DNA of 64,000 nucleotides. It comes from Alteribacillus sp. YIM 98480. GTDB lineage: Bacteria > Bacillota > Bacilli > Bacillales > Marinococcaceae. The number at the start of each line of letters is the position of its first letter. The stretch's first letter is position 1. The notes under the pieces are model-generated. The model was not told where the DNA came from. It worked only from the letters and a program-made list of their open reading frames with translations, and did not search any database. Location: NCBI RefSeq assembly GCF_009765375.1, contig NZ_VTOK01000001.1:372001-436000 (forward strand), in the 5' to 3' direction. A program made the translations under genes and the position numbers. Of the stretch, positions 1 to 8,121 are shown piece after piece.

Positions 1-345
1 GAACGGTACTCACTCTATTAAAGGCATGAGATATTTTTTGTTTTACTAGAGGTACCGCCAACATTTTGAAAAATTCCTATGCTGAGAAAACCTAAAAAGC
101 CTAATTTTTCAATGTTGTAAGAAATTAGGCTTTTACTTCGCAACCCCCGCCCCTATGATATTCAATACCACATTTAAAAGGTAATCAAGGCGCTTTTCCT
201 GGAGTAAGGGACTGCGCTTTTTTAGCAGGCGCCTTTAATGGTATGAAATGGATGGATAATAACGTTTTCTCATACGAGGAACCAAGAACATTCCCTAGAT
301 ACAAATCATAGGATGATTTATAACCTGGGAAGGGAATGAACTAAA
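1..345. other. Intergenic leader region with stem-loops
   Basis: No coding sequence is supported here. It holds a terminator-like hairpin at 95-134 and a long-range stem, AAGGCGC at 187-193 pairing with GCGCCTT at 229-235, whose loop contains a second GCGC pair followed by a T run near 216-222. This structured leader sits just before the cupin gene and could be its 5' untranslated region, but I do not recognise it as a known riboswitch. Confidence 0.4.
95..134 (+). terminator. Rho-independent terminator-like hairpin
   Basis: AAAAGCCTAATTT at 95-107 pairs perfectly with AAATTAGGCTTTT at 122-134 around a 14-nt loop. It probably ends a gene lying left of the window. The same arm sequence recurs in the terminator after the following cupin gene. 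Confidence 0.6.
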
Positions 346-906
346 ATGTACTACTATATGTGTCCATATCAGTATTATGTTAATGTCCCAATGCCTCAGT
401 ATAGCAGACATCCTGTACAATGGACTATTCCACAGGATGTAGAATATGCAAACCGGTTTTGTCATAGGCAATCATCAAACGGAATCGTTGAACGAAAAGA
501 TTATGGATCAAAACCATATGTTGTGAACATTGAAGATGCTGCAAAGCAAAACAGTACATTTCGTACCGCCCTATGGACAGGAGATCATTTACAAGTTACT
601 TTGATGAGTATCAATGTTGGAGAAGATATTGGCTTAGAAATTCACCCTGCAGTTGATCAATTTCTGCGTATTGAGGAAGGGCAAGGAATAGTTCAAATGG
701 GGGATACGCAAGATAATTTAACTTTTGTAGAAAGAGTTTTTGATGATTATGCAATTATGGTCCCTGCTGGTAAATGGCACAACCTAACTAATACGGGGAA
801 TAAACCACTTAAACTTTATACTATCTATGCCCCGCCTGAGCATCCTTTTGATACGGTTCATCAAACGAAAGCAGAAGCAATGGCTGTTGAAGAAAACCAT
901 GGATAA
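346..906 (+). CDS. Cupin-domain protein
   Basis: A 186-residue soluble protein with one cupin barrel at about residues 75-165. Cupin motif 1 appears around GLEIHPAVDQFLRIEEGQG, with a usual His replaced by the pattern H-P-x5-F-L-R-x-E-E-G, and motif 2 around VPAGKWHNLTNTG. The 45-residue N-terminal extension is tyrosine-rich (MYYYMCPYQYYVN) and resembles spore-former cupins that carry a short coat-like tail. The start is ATG at 346 behind GGGAAGGGAATG. The gene stands alone and is followed by a strong terminator at 961-1004. The metal and substrate are unknown; sugar-nucleotide or small-molecule binding is typical of the fold. The cupin call is firm, the function is not. Confidence 0.8.
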   Translation: MYYYMCPYQYYVNVPMPQYSRHPVQWTIPQDVEYANRFCHRQSSNGIVERKDYGSKPYVVNIEDAAKQNSTFRTALWTGDHLQVTLMSINVGEDIGLEIHPAVDQFLRIEEGQGIVQMGDTQDNLTFVERVFDDYAIMVPAGKWHNLTNTGNKPLKLYTIYAPPEHPFDTVHQTKAEAMAVEENHG

Positions 907-960
907 AGCATTTACTGCTTCAAAAATCTTTTCCTCCACAAATGTTCGTTATGAGTTAAT

Positions 961-1004
961 TAAAGCCTAATTTCTCAGCATATTACAGGAGAAATTAGGC
1001 TTTA
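961..1004 (+). terminator. Terminator after cupin gene
   Basis: TAAAGCCTAATTTCTC at 961-976 pairs perfectly with GAGAAATTAGGCTTTA at 989-1004 and is followed by a short T stretch. The 12-bp arm AAAGCCTAATTT is identical to the arm of the hairpin at 95-134, so the cupin gene is bracketed by sister terminators. Confidence 0.75.
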
Positions 1005-1240
1005 TTTGTATTGGTAACTCTTAAATTTCCTAATGCTGCTCCTTAGAGTAAACAATATATTTTGTTAATATCATCCATCATTTTACCCCTATGGTGACAG
1101 TTGCGTTAAAACTACCCTATTAAAGAGTAGCTCCTTACGGCAAATAGTCCTGAAAACAATACTATTTAAAACTTTATTCAAAAGAAGAAGTTGACTATAT
1201 AAATGTTTTTGCTCGGAGAACACACATATTAAAGTGTAAA
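1005..1240. other. Intergenic, no gene seen
   Basis: AT-rich spacer between the cupin terminator and the 3' end of the leftward chromate transporter. I see no convincing terminator for chrA and no coding region; the 73-codon frame reading leftward here only overlaps the end of chrA and has no ribosome binding site. Confidence 0.4.
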
Positions 1241-2431
1241 CTACAACCAATGAATAAATATTCCACCAAGTGCTCCTGTTAACACAACAAGCCAAGGAGG
1301 CAGTTTCCAAAAAGCCAGCATGCTAAACAAAACGGCTGCAAACGCGAAGTCAAATGGTTCTAATATCGAGCTGGTCCATATTGGGTGATAAAAAGCCGAA
1401 ATTAAAATACCGATCACCCCAGCATTTACCCCCATTAATGCGCCTTTTATTTTCGGCTGGCTGCGTAAAGCATCCCAAAAAGGTAAGGTACCCAGGATTA
1501 GCAGAAATGCGGGCAAAAAGATAGCAGCTGTAGCTAATAATCCACCTTGCCACCCATTAATGACAGCCCCTAAATAAGCAGCAAAAGTAAATAGCGGCCC
1601 CGGTATTGCTTGTGCAGCCCCGTAACCCGCAAGGAACGATTCTTCACTTAACCAGCCTGTAGGCACAAATTCACGTTCAAGCAAGGGTAAAACAACATGT
1701 CCGCCGCCAAACACGAGGGATCCAGAACGGTAAAAGCTATCGAACATAGCCACCCAGTTTAATGAAGTGATCTCACGAAGGAATGGAAGAATGATTAATA
1801 AACTAAAAAATATCACTAAACAAGTCGAGCCAAAACGTTTAGAAATCGGAAAGTTAAAATGTGTATTTTCATCGATTTCCTGATGTTTAAAAAGCACATA
1901 ACCAATCAATGCTGATATTAAGATCACGCTAACTTGTGTAAAAGCTGTTTGCCATAATAAAGTGGCAATAAGTGCAAATAAAGCAATTGTTTTTCGCTGC
2001 ACATCAGGGGTCAGCTTTTTTGCCATGCCAACAATGGCGTGAAAAACGACAGCAACAGCAACAATCTTTAATCCTTGAATCCAGCCGAGTGTACTGACAT
2101 CTAGTCCGTGTAGTATGAGTGCAAAAATAATTAAAGCGATGACAGAGGGGAGTGTAAACCCGATAAAGGCTAAAATCCCACCTAAGACACCAGCACGCAT
2201 CACTCCAATACCTATTCCAACTTGACTGCTTGCAGGCCCCGGAAGAAATTGACATAGAGCAACTAGATCAGCATAACTTTTCTCATCCATCCATTTACGT
2301 CTTCTTATGTATTCTTCATGAAAATAACCTAAATGCGCAATGGGGCCGCCAAATGAAGTTAGGCCAAGTCTAGTAGATATGATCAGGATTTCTAACAACG
2401 TTTGCAGTTTGTTATCTTTCTTTTCATTCAT
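1241..2431 (-). CDS. chrA: Chromate transporter, ChrA (CHR) family
   Basis: A 396-residue polytopic membrane protein with the two homologous CHR halves of the long-chain family. The N-terminal half carries the signature FGGPIAHLGYFHEEYIRRR followed by FLPGPASSQ; the C-terminal half repeats it as SLVFGGGHVVLPLLEREFV and AQAIPGPLFTFAAYLG. About ten hydrophobic segments are visible. The family exports chromate by a proton-linked antiport and so gives chromate resistance. It lies 18 bp behind the padR gene, in the same operon, which suggests that the PadR protein controls it. Length is normal and both halves are intact. Family assignment is secure; chromate as the true substrate is inferred from the family. 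Confidence 0.93.
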   Translation of the reverse strand: MNEKKDNKLQTLLEILIISTRLGLTSFGGPIAHLGYFHEEYIRRRKWMDEKSYADLVALCQFLPGPASSQVGIGIGVMRAGVLGGILAFIGFTLPSVIALIIFALILHGLDVSTLGWIQGLKIVAVAVVFHAIVGMAKKLTPDVQRKTIALFALIATLLWQTAFTQVSVILISALIGYVLFKHQEIDENTHFNFPISKRFGSTCLVIFFSLLIILPFLREITSLNWVAMFDSFYRSGSLVFGGGHVVLPLLEREFVPTGWLSEESFLAGYGAAQAIPGPLFTFAAYLGAVINGWQGGLLATAAIFLPAFLLILGTLPFWDALRSQPKIKGALMGVNAGVIGILISAFYHPIWTSSILEPFDFAFAAVLFSMLAFWKLPPWLVVLTGALGGIFIHWL

Positions 2432-2449
2432 AGAATCACCCCACTGTTC

Positions 2450-2758
2450 TTAGTCTTTAATTTCTTTGAATAATTCATAGGCTTGCGCCCGGGCCTGCTT
2501 CAAAATATCTTCACCTTTCGTAGTTGCTGTGTAATATTTTCTTATTTTTCCTTCCACGTTTCGTTCTTCTTTTTGTAAAAGACCGTCTGACTCCATATTG
2601 TGAAGGATTGGATATAAAGTTCCTGCGCTAATTTCATATCCATGTTCTTTGAGTTCTTCATGCATCCATGCACCATAGATAGGGTGTTCTCTGGCATGGT
2701 GCAGAATATGTATTTGTATAAACCCTAAAAACAACTTTCGTAGAATTCTATCTTCCAA
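2450..2758 (-). CDS. PadR-family transcriptional regulator
   Basis: A 102-residue winged-helix protein. The recognition region reads EISAGTLYPILHNMESDGLL, the classical PadR turn, followed by the beta-wing around KIRKYYTATTKG. The short C-terminal helix would dimerise. It is the first gene of a two-gene leftward operon with chrA, and its own promoter region carries a 38-bp dyad at 2783-2820, so autorepression and control of chrA are likely. B. subtilis ChrS-type regulators of chromate operons are PadR proteins, which fits. The inducer (chromate or another oxyanion) is inference. Confidence 0.9.
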   Translation of the reverse strand: MEDRILRKLFLGFIQIHILHHAREHPIYGAWMHEELKEHGYEISAGTLYPILHNMESDGLLQKEERNVEGKIRKYYTATTKGEDILKQARAQAYELFKEIKD

Positions 2759-2782
2759 TTTTAATCATCCCTCCTTTCTTTT

Positions 2783-2820
2783 ATCGAAACCAATATAGAA
2801 AACCGATATTGGTTTTCGAT
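2783..2820 (-). promoter_or_regulatory. Dyad operator upstream of padR-chrA
   Basis: ATCGAAACCAATAT at 2783-2796 is the inverted copy of ATATTGGTTTTCGAT at 2806-2820, with one base inserted in one arm. It begins 25 bp upstream of the padR start and includes the Shine-Dalgarno-proximal region, as expected for an autorepressor site. Confidence 0.7.
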
Positions 2821-3078
2821 ATTTTAAGATTAACACATCTTATTTTGAAGACCAATTATTTCACTTGAATATTTACAAAACTTTAACATTTACGTAAAGA
2901 GAAGGGTATATGGAAAAGGATGCAAGTACTTAATGAGTGTTTTACTTGGCGTGTTTACAGGTAATCAAAAGCCGCCAAATGTGAATAAGTAGCAAAATTG
3001 TACATTATAACTCTATATAGTATAGAAGTATAATCTATCAAACTATGATTAACATATGATAGCTTTGAGGTGATCCCT

Positions 3079-3846
3079 ATGGGAAAATATTATCAAAGCC
3101 CATTTCTTTTTGGCGGGAAACTAGGAATGTATAAAACGTTATATAAGGCACCAATTCTAAAAAAGTATCTTCCTATTACTAAAAAATTCACCTATAAAAA
3201 CTTAATAGAAATGACCAAGAAATATTCAACTGTTTATATTAAACCTCAAAAAAGTTCAAAAGGAAGGGGCATTTATCGGATAAAACCATTAAAAAACAAG
3301 TATGAGTGTCGTTCAACGAAGCGGACAAAGACGTTTAAGAAGCTCCTTCATCTTTATCAATATATTGTAAACAAATCTAAAAAGAAGAAAAAGAGAATCA
3401 TACAGCAAGGTATTGCACTAGATCAAGTAAAGGGCCGGCCTTACGATATTCGAGCACTTGTTCAAAAAAAGCCTAATGGTAAGTGGGTATTTACAGGAAT
3501 GAACAGCAGAGTAGGGAAGAAGAATAAAATTGTTACCAATCTCAGTCGCGGCGGGCAGATCAATTTGGTGGGAGATCTGTTCAAAAAGTTGGGTATTCCA
3601 AGATCAGAACAAAGAAGACGATATAAAGAATTGAAAAGAACGGCATTAAACACTGCTAAGTTTTTAAGTTTCAAGAAACCAAACATCCATGTTTTGGGTA
3701 TTGATTTCGCTTACGATAAAAAAGGTAATTTATGGATTTTAGAAATTAACTCTAGACCACAATATCGTATGTTAAAAAAAGTAGCTCCCTCCATGTATAA
3801 ACGGATGCGTAAATACGCGAGAAATTATCGTAAAGTGCAAGAATAA
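3079..3846 (+). CDS. YheC/YheD-family ATP-grasp protein (short form)
   Basis: A 255-residue basic protein of the YheC/YheD endospore coat-associated family. It starts directly at the ATP-grasp part: K-P-x3-S-x-G-R-G-I near residues 55-64 is the nucleotide-binding loop, YDIRALVQKKPNGKW (about 135-150) and LGIDFAYDKKGNLWILEINSRP (about 210-235) supply the Mg and ATP ligands. Relatives are 350-450 residues with an extra N-terminal domain, which is absent here and present in the two paralogues at 7000 and 8122. ATG at 3079 is chosen because the GTG nine bases upstream overlaps the Shine-Dalgarno GAGGTGAT. Ligase substrate unknown; a role in spore coat is family inference. Confidence 0.85.
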   Translation: MGKYYQSPFLFGGKLGMYKTLYKAPILKKYLPITKKFTYKNLIEMTKKYSTVYIKPQKSSKGRGIYRIKPLKNKYECRSTKRTKTFKKLLHLYQYIVNKSKKKKKRIIQQGIALDQVKGRPYDIRALVQKKPNGKWVFTGMNSRVGKKNKIVTNLSRGGQINLVGDLFKKLGIPRSEQRRRYKELKRTALNTAKFLSFKKPNIHVLGIDFAYDKKGNLWILEINSRPQYRMLKKVAPSMYKRMRKYARNYRKVQE

Positions 3847-3965
3847 AAAAATTATTATCCAGATCTAGCAGCAACACGAAATCTCGGTTCTTATTAAGTC
3901 AAAAAAACTAAAAGTAAAAGATATGATAAAGAATTCGGAATGTATGAATATCAAAATTATCTATA

Positions 3966-3995
3966 AAGGGAGTGTCCTGATTACAGGACGCCCCT
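3966..3995 (-). terminator. Terminator of the DUF3231 gene
   Basis: On the minus strand GGGGCGTCCTG, loop TAAT, CAGGACACTCCC, then TTTAT. The hairpin starts at the stop codon of the DUF3231 gene. It may also work rightward for the ATP-grasp gene that ends at 3846. Confidence 0.7.
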
Positions 3996-4539
3996 ATTTT
4001 GGCATGCCTGGAGGGTAGTAATATGGAGGAACTTTTAACCAGCCTCTTTTTCGCAGTAAAACTTTCGTATTAGTCCCAAAAACTAACATTTCTGTATATA
4101 GCTCTGTCCATATCATCCCTACATCTGTTCTAATGCTCTGACTATTAGCCAAGACGCACTCGGTTGCGGCGGTGGCAATTTTTAAAGATACCCCGTTTGC
4201 AATCTCTTCATCTGTTAGTTTCACACCTAAAGGAATGTCATTTGGATCTGATACTGGTTTTTTCTGTTCGCGGGGCGGCAAGGAAATCCCCTCTTTTTCC
4301 AAAAACTTTGATAATCTTTCCGATTGACTTTCACATAACTTTTTAGCATCTGTTAGTAAATCTTTTACGTCATTGTCTGAAGTGGTATTGAGCCCTAGTT
4401 CTTCATAATTTATCGCTTCATTAATAACGGTTAAATATGTCCACATGCTCATTACCTCTCCAACATGTAATGGAGCTTTAGGCTCTTGGTCAACTACAGT
4501 TTTCAACGTATTCCAAACCGCTTCAAAAGGATTAGGCAT
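3994..4539 (-). CDS. DUF3231-family protein
   Basis: A 181-residue, mostly helical soluble protein of the DUF3231 type. Visible blocks are an N-terminal MPNPFEAVWNTLK, a helical region with HVGEVMSMWTYL, a DPNDIPLGVKLTDEEIANG segment and a proline/tyrosine-rich tail VPPYYYPPGMPK. DUF3231 proteins are common in spore formers, often as tandem duplicates of this unit; this is a single unit. The start at 4539 is set by AGGAGGTG six bases upstream; an upstream in-frame ATG at 4581 would add 14 residues without a ribosome binding site. A copy of the 65-bp dispersed repeat lies about 70 bp upstream on the same strand. No function can be stated. Confidence 0.75.
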   Translation of the reverse strand: MPNPFEAVWNTLKTVVDQEPKAPLHVGEVMSMWTYLTVINEAINYEELGLNTTSDNDVKDLLTDAKKLCESQSERLSKFLEKEGISLPPREQKKPVSDPNDIPLGVKLTDEEIANGVSLKIATAATECVLANSQSIRTDVGMIWTELYTEMLVFGTNTKVLLRKRGWLKVPPYYYPPGMPK

Positions 4540-4607
4540 GTATTTCACCTCCTGCTTTCTAGTCATTACCAAAACACACATTAAAAAACGTGTATATTGA
4601 AAATAAT

Positions 4608-4670
4608 GCTAGAAAACCTCGAATTACTACCAAGTCCTTATGGCAGAAGTCGAAGTTTTACTTATACTGT
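4608..4670 (-). repeat. Dispersed structured repeat, copy 3
   Basis: On the minus strand this reads AGTATAAGTAAAACT, a spacer, CATAAGGACTTGG, then a weak hairpin CTTGGT-AGTAA-TTCGAG and GTTTTCTA. It aligns over its whole length with the copies at 6854-6918 and 63057-63121. It lies upstream of the DUF3231 gene. Confidence 0.6.
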
Positions 4671-4704
4671 ACTTTTTTTTTACAAAGTTAAAATTACTAA
4701 AGTA

Positions 4705-4740
4705 TAAAAAAGGAGATCTCCTCTCTGCGGAGAACCTCCT
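4705..4740 (-). terminator. Terminator of phoD
   Basis: On the minus strand AGGAGGTTCTCC and AGGAGATCTCCT form a long imperfect stem around GCAGAG and are followed by six T residues. It begins 12 bases beyond the phoD stop codon. Confidence 0.7.
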
Positions 4741-4751
4741 ATGCTGCTTTC

Positions 4752-6515
4752 TTAATGTGGCTGTTTCTCGTTCTTTTTCCGTTTTTGTTTTTCATGAGCT
4801 CTACGATGAGCTTTATGACGGTCTTCTTCCACTTCATCAGATTTTGATTTTCCTTGAGGTACTGCAGCGGTATCAATTTCTTTTAGGCCTTCTTGATTTT
4901 TCTCATAGATGAAAGAGGCTCTTGTAGAAATATCTGCTCCTTTATTGGAGACAAAGGGAAGGACACGGTAATCGGTTCTCCATTGATCTGGAGTAACATG
5001 ACAGCGAACGTAGCCGCGGTAATCATTAAAGAATTTTATATGTTCGTTTTGTTCCAAAATTCGATCGGTATCTGCACGTTTATCGGCTCCATTGCCACCA
5101 GAGGTGATGGAAGTTCCAACAAATTCTGCTCCAAAAATGCGGGAATCTGGATCATCAAAGTCTGCAATCAGATTGGAGGCCCAGTTAGCATGCACATCGC
5201 CAGTTAAAACGATAAAATTATTAATATCCTTATTGTTTACGAAGTCAGTCAATCGATTACGGGCAGGCGTGTATCCGTCCCAGCTGTCCATGCTGAACAA
5301 TGGCTCGTTTGCACTTGGTCCATAATTACGTTTTGCGAAAAATATTTGTTGAGCCAATACGTTCCAGTTTGAAGCAGTATTGTCAAGATGATCGAACAGC
5401 CACTCTTCCTGTTTATCTCCTAAGAGGGTGCGGGATGGATCCAGGGATTCCGATGATTGCGGTGAACTTGTATCTCCATTGGCCTGATCTGAACGGTACT
5501 GGCGGGTATCCAATACAAAAAAGTCAGCTAGATCTCCGTAAGAGAAGCTGCGGTATAACTGCATATCGCCTTCTTCCGGCATAGAGGATTTACGCAGCGG
5601 CATATGTTCATAATACGCTTGGTAAGCAGCAATACGTCGTTTTACAAATTCTTCAACAGACTGATCATTTTCAGGAATGTTATCTGCATAGTTGTTTTCT
5701 ACTTCATGATCATCCCAGGTGACAACCCACGGAAATGCAGCATGTGCAGATTGCAAATCTGCATCGGATCGATACTGGGCGTGACGGTTGCGGTAATCGT
5801 CAAGCGTCATAATTTCTGGTCCGTTGTGGCTTCGAACATTACCCGTGCCAGCCACGTATTCATTTGGCCCATATTCATAAATGTAGTCTCCAAGATGGAA
5901 GACAAGATCGAGATCTTCTTTTGCCATATGTTTATACGCGGTATAGTAACCGTGTTCATATTGCTGGCAGGAAGCAAAAGCAAATGTAAGACTAGATACA
6001 TGGGAACGGTTTTCAGGTAATGTTTTCGTTTTTCCAACTGGACTATATTCATTACCTGTTTTGAAACGGTAAAAATAAACAGTATCAGACGAAAGCCCTT
6101 CTACTTCCACATGAACAGAGTGAGCTAAAGCAGGGCTCGCTATTTCTGTTCCACGTTTTATGACATTGCGAAAGTTCTCATCTTTTGCTAATTCCCATTG
6201 AACAGGAATGTTTCGATCAGGAGCTCCACCACCGTTGAGAGGATCGGGGGCTACTCTAGTCCACAATACGATACTATCAGCAAGTGGGTCCCCGGAAGCT
6301 ACTCCCAAAGAAAATGGATAGTCGTCAAAAGTTACATCAGCTTCGGCTTCAGCTTGAACATTCATTCCACCCATCGATTGGGCAATCACCATCGCTAACG
6401 AAACGCTAGCAATTTTTCCAGCTCCTTGAATGAATCCGCGCCGGTCCACATCTTCTTGCAAGGTTTTCTCATTGAGTCGTTGAATTAATTCTTCAATCGA
6501 TCTTTCTTTTGACAT
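4752..6515 (-). CDS. phoD: PhoD-family alkaline phosphatase/phosphodiesterase, Tat-exported
   Basis: A 587-residue secreted metallo-phosphoesterase. The N-terminus holds a twin-arginine signal, DRRGFIQGAGK at about residues 24-34, then a hydrophobic stretch and an AQAEAEA-like cleavage region. The mature part has the PhoD N-terminal domain (FSLGVASGDP and VLWTRV) and the phosphatase core with SCQQYEHGYY, HLGDYIYEYG, WDDHEVENNY and LTGDVHANW, which carry the Ca/Fe ligands. It should release phosphate from phosphodiesters and monoesters outside the cell when phosphate is scarce. Its promoter carries three Pho-box repeats at 6575-6601, supporting PhoP control. The tail is very basic (KAHRRAHEKQKRKKNEK), perhaps for wall binding. 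tatA/tatC genes do not accompany it here. Confidence 0.95.
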   Translation of the reverse strand: MSKERSIEELIQRLNEKTLQEDVDRRGFIQGAGKIASVSLAMVIAQSMGGMNVQAEAEADVTFDDYPFSLGVASGDPLADSIVLWTRVAPDPLNGGGAPDRNIPVQWELAKDENFRNVIKRGTEIASPALAHSVHVEVEGLSSDTVYFYRFKTGNEYSPVGKTKTLPENRSHVSSLTFAFASCQQYEHGYYTAYKHMAKEDLDLVFHLGDYIYEYGPNEYVAGTGNVRSHNGPEIMTLDDYRNRHAQYRSDADLQSAHAAFPWVVTWDDHEVENNYADNIPENDQSVEEFVKRRIAAYQAYYEHMPLRKSSMPEEGDMQLYRSFSYGDLADFFVLDTRQYRSDQANGDTSSPQSSESLDPSRTLLGDKQEEWLFDHLDNTASNWNVLAQQIFFAKRNYGPSANEPLFSMDSWDGYTPARNRLTDFVNNKDINNFIVLTGDVHANWASNLIADFDDPDSRIFGAEFVGTSITSGGNGADKRADTDRILEQNEHIKFFNDYRGYVRCHVTPDQWRTDYRVLPFVSNKGADISTRASFIYEKNQEGLKEIDTAAVPQGKSKSDEVEEDRHKAHRRAHEKQKRKKNEKQPH

Positions 6516-6559
6516 GCTTCTTACTCCTTTCAGAAATGTAATGATCGGAACCGACTCTT

Positions 6560-6601
6560 AGTATAGGATGTATTTGTTAATAGGCTGTTAAGGAATGTAA
6601 A
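6560..6601 (-). promoter_or_regulatory. phoD promoter with Pho box
   Basis: On the minus strand TTTACA (6601-6596), TTAACA (6591-6586) and TTAACA (6580-6575) are spaced at 10 and 11 bp, matching the tandem TT(A/T/C)ACA repeats bound by PhoP. A -10 hexamer TATACT lies at 6565-6560, nine bases further downstream. No good -35 box is present, as usual for PhoP-activated promoters. Confidence 0.8.
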
Positions 6602-6853
6602 ACGAAAAAAATGTTAGGAGGAAAGACGAAGGTTTTACATTAGGAAAATGGAGAGATGGAATGAATTTTATTAATGTAATAAAATGTCTTTTTTAGTCGA
6701 AAGGAACACCATGTATTTAAAATAATAGATTAATATGATTAGGCCAAATTTCTTTTTGGTTTTACATTTCCTAAACGAAAACAAAATATTTTTCTTCGTA
6801 GGCAGGTTTTCATAAACTGTCTATTTTTACATTTTAGGAAAAATTACTTTGTT

Positions 6854-6918
6854 AAAAGTATAAGAAAAACTAAAGTTTCCACATAAGGACTTGGCGAGAA
6901 GCCAAGTTTTACTAAATT
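6854..6918 (+). repeat. Dispersed structured repeat, copy 1
   Basis: Reads AAAAGTATAAG, AAAAACT, then CATAAGGACTTGGCG and a perfect hairpin CTTGGC-GAGAA-GCCAAG followed by TTTTACTAAAT. It aligns with copies at 4608-4670 (minus) and 63057-63121. It lies about 80 bp upstream of the ATP-grasp gene at 7000 and may be part of its leader or promoter. Confidence 0.65.
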
Positions 6919-6999
6919 TCACTTATAAATGCCGTGTTCTCAGAATGATTAGAACATATATTAACTATGATAAATCTACGAACGGAGAGGAGGACATAC

Positions 7000-8088
7000 A
7001 TGGTTAGTGAGTCAGATTCTAGCAGACCAATCATTGGAATATTGTGCAGACGCAGTGTCATAAATAAATTGAAACGCCAAAAAGCTTCCTTCCGCCCAAA
7101 ACTTATCCATAAAGCCGGTTTGGAAGTTCACTCAGAGCTCTATTTCTTTGGGGCTAGAGATGTAAATAGGAAAGACAAACGAATTTTAGGGACGTATTTT
7201 CATGAAAAAGAAAAGAAATGGAAACAAAAATATTTCTCCCTGCCCCACGTTCTCTTGAGAATGGGAGGACAATTTCACCAAACTGCCGTTTCTGCTTTTT
7301 TTAAGAAACAGAACACAAAAGTACTGAATAAATTTAAAAGTTTCGATAAATGGGGGCATTTCAACGTGTTGAAAAATAATCCTCAACTCAGTGTCCATCT
7401 TCCAGATACTAAACATATTTCACTAAATAAGAAGAAGGAGCTCTTTACGTTTATCGATCGGCATGGAAGTGTCTACGTGAAAGCGGCATTTGGTTTTCAA
7501 AGCAAGCAAATTATGAAAATCAACAAAAGAAAAAATGGAAAATATAGTTATAAATATTACAGTTCTGCATTTAAAAAAGGGATTGTGAATAAAACCCAAC
7601 TGCTGAAAAAAATGAAAAGATTTTTCAAAAACAAAACAATAATTATACAAAAAAGAATTCCATTATTAGAATACAATAACTATGATATTGATTTGAGAAC
7701 GGAATTAAATAGAAATGAGCATGGAGAAATTAAAGTGGCTGGGTATTGCGTTAGAAAAAGTAAAAAGGGCAACTTTACGACAAGAGAATCTAGTAAGTAT
7801 AAACTAGAAAAATACTTTCGCCGCACATTAAAATATTCCAAAAAGGAGCTCGACAGTTTATTAAGACAAATTAATCAATTAACGTTAAAAACGTACCGAA
7901 CGATAGAATCAAAATACGGTCCCATAGGTGAAATAGGGATTGATTTAGGATTAGATAAAAATGGTGAATTGTGGGTAATTGAATGTAACCTATGCAGTGG
8001 AAAACGTTCGCTTTATAAAACATATGGGGCTGAACGTGTTAAACAATCTTATGTCGATATTTTTAAGTATGGGATTAGTTTATTGTAA
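7000..8088 (+). CDS. YheC/YheD-family ATP-grasp protein
   Basis: A 362-residue member of the YheC/YheD spore-associated family with both the N-terminal domain (GILCRRS start, about residues 10-125) and the C-terminal ATP-grasp domain. In the latter, the loop that usually binds the phosphates is degraded (KAAFGFQSKQIMKI), while the ligand segments YDIDLRTELNRNEHGEIKV and GEIGIDLGLDKNGELWVIECN are intact. ATG at 7000 follows GGAGAGGAGG by six bases; an upstream ATG at 6967 has no ribosome binding site. The next paralogue follows after 33 bp, so the two are probably co-transcribed. Substrate unknown; coat or cortex function is inferred from the family. Confidence 0.87.
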   Translation: MVSESDSSRPIIGILCRRSVINKLKRQKASFRPKLIHKAGLEVHSELYFFGARDVNRKDKRILGTYFHEKEKKWKQKYFSLPHVLLRMGGQFHQTAVSAFFKKQNTKVLNKFKSFDKWGHFNVLKNNPQLSVHLPDTKHISLNKKKELFTFIDRHGSVYVKAAFGFQSKQIMKINKRKNGKYSYKYYSSAFKKGIVNKTQLLKKMKRFFKNKTIIIQKRIPLLEYNNYDIDLRTELNRNEHGEIKVAGYCVRKSKKGNFTTRESSKYKLEKYFRRTLKYSKKELDSLLRQINQLTLKTYRTIESKYGPIGEIGIDLGLDKNGELWVIECNLCSGKRSLYKTYGAERVKQSYVDIFKYGISLL

Positions 8089-8121
8089 CGTTTCTTACAA
8101 GATTAAATAGAGAGGAAGGGG

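Noticed and set aside
5604-6020. Long rightward open frames opposite phoD
   Set aside because: They lie wholly within phoD, lack ribosome binding sites and resemble no family; phoD has complete motifs.
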